Both the position numbers and the translations under genes were made by a program. From Arcticibacter sp. (GTDB lineage Bacteria; Bacteroidota; Bacteroidia; 2-12-FULL-35-15): a stretch of DNA of 64,000 nt. Positions 43,157-51,826 of this stretch are shown here, piece after piece. The stretch spans positions 279,717-343,716 of the forward strand of contig JAJNQB010000006.1 of assembly GCA_021155045.1 (NCBI GenBank), given 5' to 3'. Below the pieces are notes generated by a model that saw only the letters and a program-made list of their open reading frames with translations, was not told the DNA's origin and searched no databases. The number at the start of each line of letters is the position of its first letter. The first letter of the stretch is position 1.

Positions 43157-43871
43157 TTTAAAGTGGTTGTCGAGAACAGAGTTATTGATTGGAAAAGAAA
43201 AGTTAATGAAACTTCAAAATGCCCATGTATTAGTAGTTGGTATGGGTGGGGTGGGTTCATTTGCAGCTGAATTTATTTGTAGAAGCGGAGTAGGAGCAAT
43301 GACAATTGTTGATGGAGATGTGGTTGATCCAAGTAATCGTAACCGACAATTGCCTGCCCTTGCTACAACACACGGTTTGCCAAAAGCAGATATTATGGCT
43401 GAAAGATTATTAGCAATTAATCCTGATTTGAAATTAAGTGTGATTAAAGAGTTTATTACTCCTGAACGTGCTGTTCAAATTCTTTCAACTAAATTTGATT
43501 ATGTAATAGATGCAATTGATAGCATAACACCCAAAGTTACTTTTATTAAAACAGCTTTTGATTTAAATGTTCGTATAATAAGTTCAATGGGAGCAGGTGC
43601 AAAGCTTGACCCTACAATGCTAAGAGTGGTTGATATTTCAAAAACATATAATTGTCCGTTTGCACAATACGTGCGTAAACGATTAAAAGAGTTAGGGATA
43701 AAAAAAGGTATAAAAACTGTCTTTTCTCCTGAAGAACCTATCAAAGAATCTCTCATGATGACGGATGGAACTAATTTTAAAAAATCAGCTTACGGAACTA
43801 TTTCTTATTTGCCTGCAACATTTGGAAGTGTTTGTGCATCTGTAGTAATTAGAGATTTAATTGAAAGCTAA
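43149..43871 (+). CDS. tcdA: ThiF/MoeB-fold tRNA threonylcarbamoyladenosine dehydratase-like protein
   Basis: E1-like adenylating enzyme related to TcdA (CsdL), which cyclises t6A37 of tRNA to ct6A. The nucleotide-binding loop is VVGMGGVGSFAAEFICRSGVG, followed by TIVDGDVVDPSNRNRQLPAL with the Arg/Asn that bind ATP, and the Asp in YVIDAIDSITPK. At 240 residues it matches the short TcdA-type members without ubiquitin-like partners. It overlaps TatD by 8 bases and shares the TAATG junction with the GNAT gene. Symbol given by family; the link to tRNA has not been checked here. Confidence 0.85.
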   Translation: MSDLKWLSRTELLIGKEKLMKLQNAHVLVVGMGGVGSFAAEFICRSGVGAMTIVDGDVVDPSNRNRQLPALATTHGLPKADIMAERLLAINPDLKLSVIKEFITPERAVQILSTKFDYVIDAIDSITPKVTFIKTAFDLNVRIISSMGAGAKLDPTMLRVVDISKTYNCPFAQYVRKRLKELGIKKGIKTVFSPEEPIKESLMMTDGTNFKKSAYGTISYLPATFGSVCASVVIRDLIES

Positions 43872-44371
43872 TGGACTCAATAATTGAAACAGAACGACTT
43901 TATTTAAAAGAGTTTACGATAACTGATGCTCAGTTGCTAATCAACTTAAATTCTGATGAAGAAGTAACTAGATATACAGGTGATGGTCCAGTAAAGAATA
44001 TAGAAGAGGCACAAAAAATTCTTAGTGATATTATTTTTCCACAATACAAAAATAAAATGGGGAGGTGGGCAGTATATTTAAAATCAAACAATGAATTTAT
44101 TGGGTGGTGTGGCATAAAATATATTTCAGAAGCAGGTGAATACGATTTAGGGTATCGATTTTTTAAAAGTAAGTGGGGAAAAGGCTACGCAACAGAGTCA
44201 GCAAAAGCTGTTATGGAATATGCTACTAATTCCTTAAAACTAAAAAATATTATTGGACGAGCAGCAAAAGAAAATATTGCTTCTATTAATGTTTTGAAAA
44301 AGTTAGGTATGATTTATCTTAGAGATGAATTGTGTGCTCACGACCCTGCAGAAGTTTACATCTTAAAATAA
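43871..44371 (+). CDS. GNAT family N-acetyltransferase (RimJ/RimL-like)
   Basis: Acetyl-CoA-dependent acyltransferase, probably of the RimJ/RimL or small-molecule group. It starts ETERLYLKEFTITDAQLL and has the beta strand GWCGIKYI. Acetyl-CoA-binding motif A is YRFFKSKWGKGYATESAKAVMEYA, and NIASINVLKKLGM near the end is typical of this branch. The start codon overlaps the stop of the TcdA-like gene. Its last bases overlap the opposing radical SAM gene by 9 bases. Substrate unknown. Confidence 0.88.
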   Translation: MDSIIETERLYLKEFTITDAQLLINLNSDEEVTRYTGDGPVKNIEEAQKILSDIIFPQYKNKMGRWAVYLKSNNEFIGWCGIKYISEAGEYDLGYRFFKSKWGKGYATESAKAVMEYATNSLKLKNIIGRAAKENIASINVLKKLGMIYLRDELCAHDPAEVYILK

Positions 44372-45439
44372 ATTCATTTGCCCTGATTTATCTGTTCTTA
44401 CAAAGGAATCAAGATTGAATTCAAATTTATTTCGACCTGCTAAATATTTTTTTACAGAAATTTTAAATAGTTGATTAATAGATTGTGCAATATTACCTTC
44501 GCCTCGCATTCGTTTGCCGTATCTATTGTCGCTCAAGCTGCCTCCATGCATATTTTCGATATGATGCAAAACTTTATCTGCCCTATCTGGAAAATTTTTG
44601 TGAATCCAATCTTTAAAAATATCGGCAATAGAGCCATTTAGCCTCACAATGGTGTAACCTGCGGATATTGCCCCGTGATTTGTGGCAGCTTCAATTAATT
44701 GAGGAATTTCATCACTATTTAAACCTGGAATTATAGGAGCAGCCATAATTCCTGATGGGATTCCCGCATTGTTTAATTTTTCAATAACTTTCAGTCTGTT
44801 TTTTGCAGTAACAGTTCTAGGTTCCATTTTTAAACGTAAGTCATCCTTTAAACTTGTTATAGAAATCATTACATGCACTAAATTTAGTTTTGCCATCTCT
44901 TGCAAAATATCAATATCACGTAAGATTAAATTATTTTTAGTAATCATACTTACAGGGTGCTTAAATTTTAAGAGAACTTCTAACATTTGTCGTGTAATCT
45001 GTAGCTTTCTTTCGGCAGGTTGATAGCAGTCTGTATTTCCTGAAAACATTATTGGAGCAACAATCCAATTTTTATTCATCAGTTGTTTTTCAAGCAACTT
45101 TGGAGCTTCTGGTTTTGCAATAATTTTTCGTTCAAAATCCAATCCTGCACTATATCCCCAATATTCATGGGTGTTTCTTGCGTAACAATAGATGCATCCG
45201 TGTTCACAGCCTTGGTATGGGTTCATGGAATACATTCCATATATATCAGGGCTTTTAACACGATTAATTATTTTTTTTGGATATTCAAACAATAGTTGAG
45301 TTTTTTCATTGCTTAATAATGGTTCGTCCAAAACTTCATCGTGTTCGGTTGTGTAGCTATTTTTTAAAAATTTATTGGTGGTGTTTATTTGGGAGCCTCT
45401 TCCTTTGAAATACATATTATTTTCTTCATTTTCGGACAT
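44363..45439 (-). CDS. PA0069 family radical SAM protein
   Basis: Radical S-adenosylmethionine enzyme of the SplB-like/PA0069 group. The [4Fe-4S] motif CxxxCxxC is visible in GCEHGCIYCYARNTHEYWGY. The N-terminal MYFKGRGSQINTTNKFLKNSY and the later MFSGNTDCYQPAE and MISITSLKDDLRLKMEPRT are family hallmarks. The frame extends to 45508, but the ATG at 45439 (MSENEENNMYFKGRG) is preferred because the upstream part overlaps the divergent gene's start. Its biochemical role is not established; spore photoproduct lyase-like repair has been suggested for relatives. Single-gene unit. Confidence 0.87.
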   Translation of the reverse strand: MSENEENNMYFKGRGSQINTTNKFLKNSYTTEHDEVLDEPLLSNEKTQLLFEYPKKIINRVKSPDIYGMYSMNPYQGCEHGCIYCYARNTHEYWGYSAGLDFERKIIAKPEAPKLLEKQLMNKNWIVAPIMFSGNTDCYQPAERKLQITRQMLEVLLKFKHPVSMITKNNLILRDIDILQEMAKLNLVHVMISITSLKDDLRLKMEPRTVTAKNRLKVIEKLNNAGIPSGIMAAPIIPGLNSDEIPQLIEAATNHGAISAGYTIVRLNGSIADIFKDWIHKNFPDRADKVLHHIENMHGGSLSDNRYGKRMRGEGNIAQSINQLFKISVKKYLAGRNKFEFNLDSFVRTDKSGQMNLF

Positions 45440-45507
45440 AACTAAAATTAAGGAATAAATTTTTGAAATAAAAAAATAAAGTACTTTTAAAACATAATTT
45501 ACAAACA

Positions 45508-45915
45508 ATGAAGATTAATATTAAACAGATTATCGTTTTGTTAGCTATTTTAATCTTTACTTCAATGAAAAGTAATTCACAAAGTTTTCTTCAAGATTCT
45601 TTATCGGCATTTTCTCATAATCATTCCCCTTTGGATATTATCACTGGTGATGCTCATGATTCAATAGTTTGTTATAAGCAAACACACCGAAATATTTATT
45701 TGTTGGTTACTGTGTTGATTATTATAATAGCAATAGTTGCTATTAAGCTTCTTTTGTTGAATAAAAAAACGAATAAATTATTAAATGATCGAAATGCTTT
45801 GATAGAAGCAAAAAATAAAGATATTACAGATAGTATAAATTATGCTAAACGAATTCAAAAATCATTATTGCCTACTGAAAAATATATTGGAAAGAAACTA
45901 AACGATTTAAAATAA
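45508..45915 (+). CDS. truncated SpoIIE-type receptor (sensor stub without phosphatase domain)
   Basis: 135 residues: signal peptide (1-24), a short periplasmic segment (25-60), one membrane helix (about 62-84), then a cytoplasmic coiled coil (85-135) with NALIEAKNKDITDSINYAKRIQ followed by KSLLPTEKYI. In Bacteroidota this last motif is the standard linker that leads directly into a SpoIIE/PP2C phosphatase domain. Here the frame stops 10 codons later, and a terminator at 45914 follows with no phosphatase sequence in any frame. It is therefore a truncated relic or a new short form. The neighbouring siaC and siaB are the usual partners of such phosphatases. Confidence 0.7.
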   Translation: MKINIKQIIVLLAILIFTSMKSNSQSFLQDSLSAFSHNHSPLDIITGDAHDSIVCYKQTHRNIYLLVTVLIIIIAIVAIKLLLLNKKTNKLLNDRNALIEAKNKDITDSINYAKRIQKSLLPTEKYIGKKLNDLK

Positions 45916-45945
45916 AAAGCATTAGCTATTTAGCTAATGCTTTTT
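45914..45945. terminator. bidirectional terminator
   Basis: Perfect 13-bp stem (45914-45926 with 45933-45945) and 6-base loop with A and T runs on both sides, between the receptor stub and the opposing siaC gene. Confidence 0.85.
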
Positions 45946-45975
45946 ATTTAAGTTGATGATATTATAATAGCTTAA

Positions 45976-46356
45976 TTATTCCGCTACTTGAACCATTTTA
46001 AAAGGAACATTGATAATTGCTTGGTAGTCTTCACCTGCTTCTAGCATATCTTCATCATCTTCTTCATAGTACCAATTGATTGTAACTTGGCTTCCTCCTT
46101 TATTAATGTTCTCAAGTTTTTTGAAAACATCCAAAATGCATTTAGAAGAACTTGTGTTAAAATATTCTAATTGAATATTCACATTTGTAACTGATTGCGG
46201 TTTTGCAGAATATTTTTCTAACCAATCTACAAGAGGTTTATAAAACTCAATTGAGTTTTCTGGGATTGAACGTCCTTTAATTTCTAAAAAACCTTTTCCA
46301 GTGTCGAATGTAATGGTTGGGGTTTTTGGTGTTCCTTCAATTGAAATTGTTTCCAT
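45976..46356 (-). CDS. siaC: SiaC family regulatory phosphoprotein (DUF1987)
   Basis: Small STAS-like partner-switching protein of the DUF1987/SiaC family. T68 lies in LEYFNTSSSK, at the same number as the Thr68 that I recall being phosphorylated in Pseudomonas aeruginosa SiaC. Other family features are GTPKTPTITFD at the start, KGRSIPENS, and VTINWYYEEDDEDMLEAGEDY near the end. In Pseudomonas SiaC unphosphorylated activates the diguanylate cyclase SiaD, with SiaB as kinase and SiaA as phosphatase. Here siaB is 15 bases upstream, but no SiaD-like gene is in the window. Confidence 0.88.
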   Translation of the reverse strand: METISIEGTPKTPTITFDTGKGFLEIKGRSIPENSIEFYKPLVDWLEKYSAKPQSVTNVNIQLEYFNTSSSKCILDVFKKLENINKGGSQVTINWYYEEDDEDMLEAGEDYQAIINVPFKMVQVAE

Positions 46357-46371
46357 ACAGTAATTGTGTTT

Positions 46372-46920
46372 TTATTGTGAAATTTTAATGTTTAAACTAA
46401 AAAATGAAAATTTATCATCAACAGGTGCAAAGTTAAAATTTAATTTTTCTCCTGTTTTACGAGCAATATCTATCATTCCTAAACCTCCACCGCCTTTTAA
46501 AGACATTTCTCCGTTATTTAGCACTGCTTTGTAATATTCTTTTAATTCTTCTTTTGATAATAAATTGATATCGTCAAGGCGTTTTTTCAATCCTTCTACA
46601 TTATCTTTTTTAATGTAGTTTCCTGTAATAATATTGTATTGGTTGTCAATTTTGCCAATCATAAATATTGCTGAACGAACTTTTTCGTTTTGCATTTCTG
46701 CATTCGATTCATCCATGTGGTGGTAAAGATTTTGTAAGCACTCAACCAATACATTGTAAACTTTCTTTTTAATTTTAGGCTCTTCTTGTAAATTATCAAG
46801 TTTCGACTCCATAATTTGTAAAATAGAAGTCAATAGCTCAGATGTAATATCTCCTTTAAAAGAGAGCATAATGTTATTACGCTCCATTTTATCGTAAAAA
46901 TCATAAATATCTAACATCAT
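46372..46920 (-). CDS. siaB: SiaB family protein kinase (DUF6272)
   Basis: HATPase-type anti-sigma-like kinase expected to phosphorylate SiaC. It begins MMLDIYDFYDKMERNNIMLSF. The N-box is VYNVLVECLQNLYHHMD (residues about 58-74), and the Gly-rich ATP lid is KGGGGLGMIDIARKTG near 140-155. These fit the SiaB/DUF6272 group. A consensus promoter (TTTG-17-TATATTTG) is directly upstream, and siaB-siaC form a two-gene operon. The phosphatase partner (SiaA-like, SpoIIE) would normally be nearby; the adjacent receptor stub lacks it. Confidence 0.87.
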   Translation of the reverse strand: MMLDIYDFYDKMERNNIMLSFKGDITSELLTSILQIMESKLDNLQEEPKIKKKVYNVLVECLQNLYHHMDESNAEMQNEKVRSAIFMIGKIDNQYNIITGNYIKKDNVEGLKKRLDDINLLSKEELKEYYKAVLNNGEMSLKGGGGLGMIDIARKTGEKLNFNFAPVDDKFSFFSLNIKISQ

Positions 46921-46971
46921 AAACCAGCTATTTTATTCGATAAAGGCACTTACTCTTACTATTAATTTAAG

Positions 46972-47000
46972 CAAATATATAAATTTGTTTGAATTACAAA
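46972..47000 (-). promoter_or_regulatory. consensus promoter of siaB-siaC
   Basis: Minus strand TTTG (47000-46997), 17-base spacer, TATATTTG (46979-46972). Full match to both elements and spacing; start codon at 46920. Confidence 0.75.
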
Positions 47001-47006
47001 ACAAAT

Positions 47007-47813
47007 TTAGTTCATATCAAAGCTAAATGTATTTCCGTTTATTGTAAGTGTTGCTTTTTTATCGCAAGTACCATTACCAAAATCAACAGTTCTGGTAGCT
47101 AAACCTTCTGGTGTAAGTTCTACTTTTCCTGATTCTATCCAACTACAAGAAGAACGTTTTACTACTGGTGTAGTTACATTAACTGTATATGTTTTTCCTT
47201 CTCTGTTTTTTCCGTTTGCACTACCAGTAAAAGAAAATACGTCATTATATGGGTCAAAATCACCAAATCCTGCTGTTTGAGTTAAAGTACGGTTACATTC
47301 CCATTCTAATCTCCAGCTAGGGTTTTGGCAAACTCCTTTAAATACTTTAGTAGTATATGCTGCAAAAGCACTGTGGATGATTTTTATACTATCGCAAGCG
47401 TAAGTAATTCCATTAACTGTGAAATTAACAAGCGTAATTTTCACATAACTACCTATAATACTCCAGCGGTTTGAAAAGTCGCAAATGATTTGTCCTTTTC
47501 GAAGTTTTCCGTCAATTGTATCAACACATCCAGTTGTTCCATAGTCAATTACCATTCTTCTTGGCCAACCTGGGGATGCAACAGTGTCAGGAGAAATAAT
47601 CGTAGGGCAAGCAGCACGCATACCTTTAACACCTTGCTCATTGATACCAAAATCGTTTACACGAGGCATCATTTTAGTGAATTCTGTTTCGCATATATTA
47701 TTGTCAACGGCTGATTGTGTTTCAGTATCCGGTTCTTCCTTTTTACAAGAGTTGATAGTTAATGCAGATAATGCTAAAATAACTAATAGCGATAAATAAG
47801 TTATACGTTTCAT
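47007..47813 (-). CDS. predicted lipoprotein, function unknown
   Basis: 268-residue exported protein. The ATG at 47813 starts MKRITYLSLLVILALSALT with the lipobox INSC at about residues 21-24, so it should be lipidated at the Cys. The mature part contains VIDYGTTGCVDTIDGKLRKGQIICDFSNRW, YACDSIKIIHSAF, SSCSWIESGKVELTPEGLATRTVDFGNGTCDKKATLTING. This Cys/Thr-rich beta pattern is seen in other uncharacterised Bacteroidota lipoproteins. The frame extends to 47864 but overlaps the M32 stop region. It has its own promoter at 47836. Function unknown. Confidence 0.8.
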   Translation of the reverse strand: MKRITYLSLLVILALSALTINSCKKEEPDTETQSAVDNNICETEFTKMMPRVNDFGINEQGVKGMRAACPTIISPDTVASPGWPRRMVIDYGTTGCVDTIDGKLRKGQIICDFSNRWSIIGSYVKITLVNFTVNGITYACDSIKIIHSAFAAYTTKVFKGVCQNPSWRLEWECNRTLTQTAGFGDFDPYNDVFSFTGSANGKNREGKTYTVNVTTPVVKRSSCSWIESGKVELTPEGLATRTVDFGNGTCDKKATLTINGNTFSFDMN

Positions 47814-47835
47814 TTGATATAGGTTTTTAGTCATA

Positions 47836-47864
47836 CAAATATAATAAATTTTAGAAATTGGCAA
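47836..47864 (-). promoter_or_regulatory. promoter of the lipoprotein gene
   Basis: Minus strand TTG (47864-47862), 18-base spacer, TATATTTG (47843-47836); start codon at 47813. Confidence 0.65.
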
Positions 47865-49358
47865 TTAAATGTTATATAAATCGGAATATTTTTGTTTTGC
47901 ATAGTCCATAAAGTATTTAAAATTTAATTTTTCGCCTGTAATTTTTTCGCAAAGTTGGGTTGCGTTGTAGTATTTTCCATGTTTGTGAATATTTTCTCTT
48001 AACCAATTTAATAAAGGATTTAAATTCCCTTTTTCAATTTCTTGTTCTAAGTTTTTAATCTCTTTTTTTGCTTGTGAAAAAAACTGAGCAGCATAAAAAC
48101 TACCGAGTGAGTAGGTTGGAAAATATCCAAAACTTCCATGGCTCCAATGAACATCTTGTAAAACACCTTGCGAATCGCTTGGCACATCAATGTTTAGGTA
48201 TTCTTTGTATTTAGTATTCCAATAGCTTGGTAAATCATCTACTTCAATTTTACCTTCAATTAATGCTTTTTCAATTTCGAATCGGATAAGAACATGAAAA
48301 TGATAAGTAAGTTCATCTGCCGATGTTCTAATCAAGGAAGGTTTTACAATATTCATTGCTCTGTAAAAATCCTTAGAGGAAATATTATTTAAATTTTCAG
48401 GGAAGTATTCTTTTAATTTATTAAAATTAAAATTCCAAAATGCTAAACTTCTTCCGACATTATTTTCCCATAATCGGGATTGCGATTCATGAATTCCTAA
48501 GGAGATATATTCTCCAGAAGGTAATCCGTATTCAGACGCTGGTAAACCTTGTTCATACAATGCATGTCCGCCTTCATGGATGCAACTCCAAATCATTTCG
48601 TTTATATCATTTTCATTAATTCTTGTGGTAACACGAACATCTTCTGAACTAAAATTGGTAGTAAAAGGATGAGATGATATATCTTGTCGTCCTGCTTCAA
48701 AATCGTATCCCATTTGTTTTAAAATATCAATTCCAAAGTTCCATTGTTTGTCTTTGTTGTAATTCAAAAACATAAAATTATCTTTGTTTTGAGGCTTTTC
48801 GGCAATTTGTTTTACAAATTCTACCAATTGATTTTTTACATCAGCAAATAAAATTTCTAATTGTTTTGTTTTTGTTTCGGGTTCATATTGGTCAATCAAT
48901 GCATCATAAGGATGTTCGGTATAGCCTAATAATTCACATTCTTTACGTTTTAGTTGTACTAATTTTTTAAGATGAGGAGCATAAATTTTAAAATTATTGT
49001 TTGCTTTTGCTTTTTGCCATGCTTGAAATGTTTCTGAAATTGTTTTACTTAATTCTTCTACAAAAGCAGTAGTATATTTTTTGTTTTGATTGTAATTTTT
49101 TAAAGATTGAGCAATGTTTCGTTTTTCTTTTTCAGTTAAACTTGTGTCCTTCGATAGTTTATTTAAAAGAGTTCCTAATTCTTCTTTAGTAGCTAATTCA
49201 TGAGCAATACCTGCTAATGTTGATAATTGTTGTGCTCTAAAATTTGTTCCTTTGCTTGGCATATAGGTTTCTTGATCCCAATTTAACACGCCAGCAGCAA
49301 ATTGTACATCAGCAATTTTGCGCATGTATGCACAATAGTTTTGATAATTTGAATTCAT
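47865..49358 (-). CDS. M32 family carboxypeptidase
   Basis: Zinc-dependent carboxypeptidase of the Taq/Pfu M32 type. The HExxH zinc motif is visible in CIHEGGHALYEQGLP, with the third ligand Glu in the following GIHESQSRLWEN (HESQSR is characteristic of M32). The protein is mostly helical, 497 residues, the usual size, and cytoplasmic (no signal peptide). LSTLAGIAHELATKEELG near the start and the SYWNTKYKEYLNIDVPSDSQGVLQDVHWSHGSFGYFPTY segment support the family. It directly abuts the DUF423 gene upstream and the next gene's promoter downstream. Confidence 0.94.
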   Translation of the reverse strand: MNSNYQNYCAYMRKIADVQFAAGVLNWDQETYMPSKGTNFRAQQLSTLAGIAHELATKEELGTLLNKLSKDTSLTEKEKRNIAQSLKNYNQNKKYTTAFVEELSKTISETFQAWQKAKANNNFKIYAPHLKKLVQLKRKECELLGYTEHPYDALIDQYEPETKTKQLEILFADVKNQLVEFVKQIAEKPQNKDNFMFLNYNKDKQWNFGIDILKQMGYDFEAGRQDISSHPFTTNFSSEDVRVTTRINENDINEMIWSCIHEGGHALYEQGLPASEYGLPSGEYISLGIHESQSRLWENNVGRSLAFWNFNFNKLKEYFPENLNNISSKDFYRAMNIVKPSLIRTSADELTYHFHVLIRFEIEKALIEGKIEVDDLPSYWNTKYKEYLNIDVPSDSQGVLQDVHWSHGSFGYFPTYSLGSFYAAQFFSQAKKEIKNLEQEIEKGNLNPLLNWLRENIHKHGKYYNATQLCEKITGEKLNFKYFMDYAKQKYSDLYNI

Positions 49359-49766
49359 TTATTTTTGAAGTTTTAGAGCAGATACTCCCATCAATATCCA
49401 GCCAGCAATAAAAAATAGTCCACCGATTGGTGTTATTGGTCCAAGCCAATTTGTATAGGGTATTCCAATTAATTTTGCGGTTGATAACAGATATAATGAA
49501 CCAGAAAAGAGTACGATGCCTGCCATAAAACAATGAGCTGCTTTTTTTAATAAATTATTGTGGTATTTATCAATCACAAAACCAATAACCAGCAAAACAA
49601 TACTGTGATACATTTGATATTTTGCAGCAGTTTCAAAAGTTTGTAAATTTTGTTCTGTAATTAATCCTGTACTGATTTTTTCTTTTAAGCCATGAGCAGC
49701 CATTGCACCAAGTGCAACTGCTAAAGCTCCGGAAATACTTGCAAAAAAAAGAATAGTTTTTTTCAT
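49359..49766 (-). CDS. DUF423 membrane protein
   Basis: Small integral membrane protein of the DUF423 family with four hydrophobic helices. Signatures are ISGALAVALGAMAAHGLK at the start, FETAAKYQMYHSIVLLVIGF in the middle and TPIGGLFFIAGWILM near the end. The frame extends to 49802, inside mnmA, but the ATG at 49766 fits the family start. It begins 10 bases past the mnmA stop, and its stop touches the M32 start, so mnmA, DUF423 and the M32 peptidase are probably co-transcribed. Function unknown. Confidence 0.88.
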   Translation of the reverse strand: MKKTILFFASISGALAVALGAMAAHGLKEKISTGLITEQNLQTFETAAKYQMYHSIVLLVIGFVIDKYHNNLLKKAAHCFMAGIVLFSGSLYLLSTAKLIGIPYTNWLGPITPIGGLFFIAGWILMGVSALKLQK

Positions 49767-49776
49767 AAAAAAGTCC

Positions 49777-50880
49777 TTATAGTTTAAAAATAGGACGTTC
49801 AATTATTCCTCCACCAACTAAATCCTCTCCTTCATAAAATACTGCTGATTGCCCTGGTGCAATAGCTGACACAGAATTGTGAAAAAGTACGTTTAATTTA
49901 TCGTTGTTATGAGAAATGTTTGCCATTGTGCCCGCATCTTTGTAGCGTATTTTTGTTAATGCTTCAAAATTGTTTGGCAATGTAGCGTATTTAATCAAAT
50001 TGTATTTTCCTACAATCATGTTTTGTTCTTCTAAATCTTCTTTACTTCCCAGAACTACTGTGTTGGTATCAGGAATAATTTCCAATACATGCAAAGGCTC
50101 ACCAACAGCTATTTCTAAGCCTTTTCTTTGTCCGATAGTATAAAAAGGATAACCTTTGTGTTTGCCTAACACTCTTCCGCTTCTATCAACAAAGTTACCG
50201 CCATCCACTTTTTTTTCTAATCCATCCACTTTACGTTTTAAGAATCCGCGATAGTCATTATCAGGAACAAAACAGATTTCATAGCTTTCGCTTTTATTCG
50301 CTAAATCAACATATCCAGCATCAACAGCCATTTGTTTGATTTCACTTTTTTTGAAATTTTGTAATGGAAAAATAGTACGTTTTAAACTTTCTTGTGTTAA
50401 ACCCCAAAGTACATAAGATTGGTCTTTATTGGCATCTAATCCTTTTGAAATAACATATCGGTTGTTTTCTTCTCGTATTCTAGCATAATGACCGGTAGCA
50501 ATAAATTCGCAATCGAGCATATTGGCACGCTTTAATAACGCTTCCCATTTAATGTGTGTATTACATAATACACAAGGGTTGGGCGTTCTGCCAGAAAGAT
50601 ATTCATCCACAAAATTATCGATGATATAATTGCCAAATTCATCTCTTATATCTAAAATATAATGTGGAAAGCCGAGGTTTACAGCCAACATGCGTGCATC
50701 ATTGATGCTGTCTAAACTGCAACAACCTGTTTCTTTTGATGAACCACCAGACGAAGCATAATCCCATGTTTTCATAGTAATACCAACCACCTCATAACCT
50801 TGCTCGTGTAATAACAAAGCAGCAATAGAACTATCAATTCCACCGCTCATTGCTAATAACACTTTTCCTTTTTTACTCAT
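49777..50880 (-). CDS. mnmA: tRNA-specific 2-thiouridylase MnmA
   Basis: Thiolates U34 of tRNA-Lys, tRNA-Glu and tRNA-Gln (s2U). The PP-loop ATP motif is AMSGGIDSSIAAL at residues 9-21. The catalytic Cys pair lies in PNPCVLCNTHIKW (about residue 107) and SESYEICFVPDNDYRGFL (about 207). GHYARIREENNRY, KDQSYVLWGL and YTIGQRKGLEIA also match the family. The length of 367 residues is normal. It lies 3 bases downstream of the YwqK-type gene and heads into DUF423. Assignment is firm. Confidence 0.96.
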   Translation of the reverse strand: MSKKGKVLLAMSGGIDSSIAALLLHEQGYEVVGITMKTWDYASSGGSSKETGCCSLDSINDARMLAVNLGFPHYILDIRDEFGNYIIDNFVDEYLSGRTPNPCVLCNTHIKWEALLKRANMLDCEFIATGHYARIREENNRYVISKGLDANKDQSYVLWGLTQESLKRTIFPLQNFKKSEIKQMAVDAGYVDLANKSESYEICFVPDNDYRGFLKRKVDGLEKKVDGGNFVDRSGRVLGKHKGYPFYTIGQRKGLEIAVGEPLHVLEIIPDTNTVVLGSKEDLEEQNMIVGKYNLIKYATLPNNFEALTKIRYKDAGTMANISHNNDKLNVLFHNSVSAIAPGQSAVFYEGEDLVGGGIIERPIFKL

Positions 50881-50883
50881 TTA

Positions 50884-51672
50884 TTATTTGGGGCTATATC
50901 CATCTTCGTATGGATTTTTTATTTCAAATTGTTCAAATTGTTTTTTCTCTTTGTCTTGTTGTTCTTTGGTTATAATGTTTTTGTCTTCACCTTGTAATGT
51001 TCCGTTTATGTATTTGTCGGTACGAGCAAGTGTTCCATCTGCTTTGTAATATTTCCATTCCCCTTCTTTTAAATCATTTTTGTAAATCCCTTCAGCATCT
51101 ACTTTTCCGTTGGGGTGATAAAAAGTTACTTTACCTTCAATTTTGCCATTTACATATTGTCCATTGTATTTAATTTGTCCCTCTTCAAAATATTTTTTTG
51201 AAGGGCCATCAAGCACACCATTCTTCCATGTTTTATCTTCTGATACTTGTCCGTTTCTGTAAAACACTTTTACACTTCCATTTTTTTTGCCATTTAAAAA
51301 TGTTTCTTGCGAAAGCAAAACACCTTCTTCGTCATAATAGGTCCAAGTGCTGTCTTTTTTTTCATTTACATATTTTCCCTTGCCCATTGTTTTTCCTGTT
51401 TGATGAAAATATTCGGCATAAGAAACAGTTCCATTTTTTGAAAAAATGTTTATTGCTTTTATTTCTTCGGTAGGGTAGTAGTAAATAAATTTTCCTGTAG
51501 GAATATCATTTATGAAATTACCATCAAACACCTTTTTTTTGTTGGCATCATATTTTATCCAATGACCTTGTTTTTTGCCAGCAGCATCAATTTTATTGGG
51601 TGCGTCTTGTGCAAAACCGTTTGTTAAAAATAATAACAGAAACAGGCTAAAAATGTTTTTTAACTTTTTCAT
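50884..51672 (-). CDS. secreted MORN-repeat protein (YwqK-like)
   Basis: Exported protein with a signal peptide (1-22, ending GFAQ) and about eight MORN-type repeats, for example GQVSEDKTWKNGVLDGPSK, GQIKYNGQYVNGKIEGKVTFYHPNG and GKVDAEGIYKNDLKEGEWKYY. Each repeat holds the G-x-x-x-Y/W-x-x-G-x-x-x-G pattern. Databases call many such proteins 'toxin-antitoxin system YwqK family antitoxin', but no toxin lies here and I do not support that role. The C-terminal 35 residues are charged (KEQQDKEKKQFEQFEIKN). It leads the operon with mnmA, 3 bases ahead. Confidence 0.87.
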   Translation of the reverse strand: MKKLKNIFSLFLLLFLTNGFAQDAPNKIDAAGKKQGHWIKYDANKKKVFDGNFINDIPTGKFIYYYPTEEIKAINIFSKNGTVSYAEYFHQTGKTMGKGKYVNEKKDSTWTYYDEEGVLLSQETFLNGKKNGSVKVFYRNGQVSEDKTWKNGVLDGPSKKYFEEGQIKYNGQYVNGKIEGKVTFYHPNGKVDAEGIYKNDLKEGEWKYYKADGTLARTDKYINGTLQGEDKNIITKEQQDKEKKQFEQFEIKNPYEDGYSPK

Positions 51673-51742
51673 TTCGAATAGTTTTTGTTTTTATAACGGT
51701 AAAAACGTGATTGGATACATGTTATTGCCAATAATAATTGTA

Positions 51743-51750
51743 CAAAGGTA
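51743..51750 (-). promoter_or_regulatory. -7 promoter box for the MORN-mnmA operon
   Basis: TACCTTTG on the minus strand matches TAnnTTTG. A TTTTTG at 51780-51775 is a possible -33 element at 24-base spacing; start codon at 51672. Confidence 0.5.
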
Positions 51751-51826
51751 CAAAATTACTTGGAGCGGGGTTTTCAAAAATTGAGCCAATTATTACTCTT
51801 TTAGTTGTTGTGTAATTAAGGTAAAT

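Noticed and set aside
50884..51672. Toxin-antitoxin role for the YwqK-like protein
   Set aside because: The name is used in databases, but there is no toxin gene nearby, and the protein is exported and made of MORN repeats.
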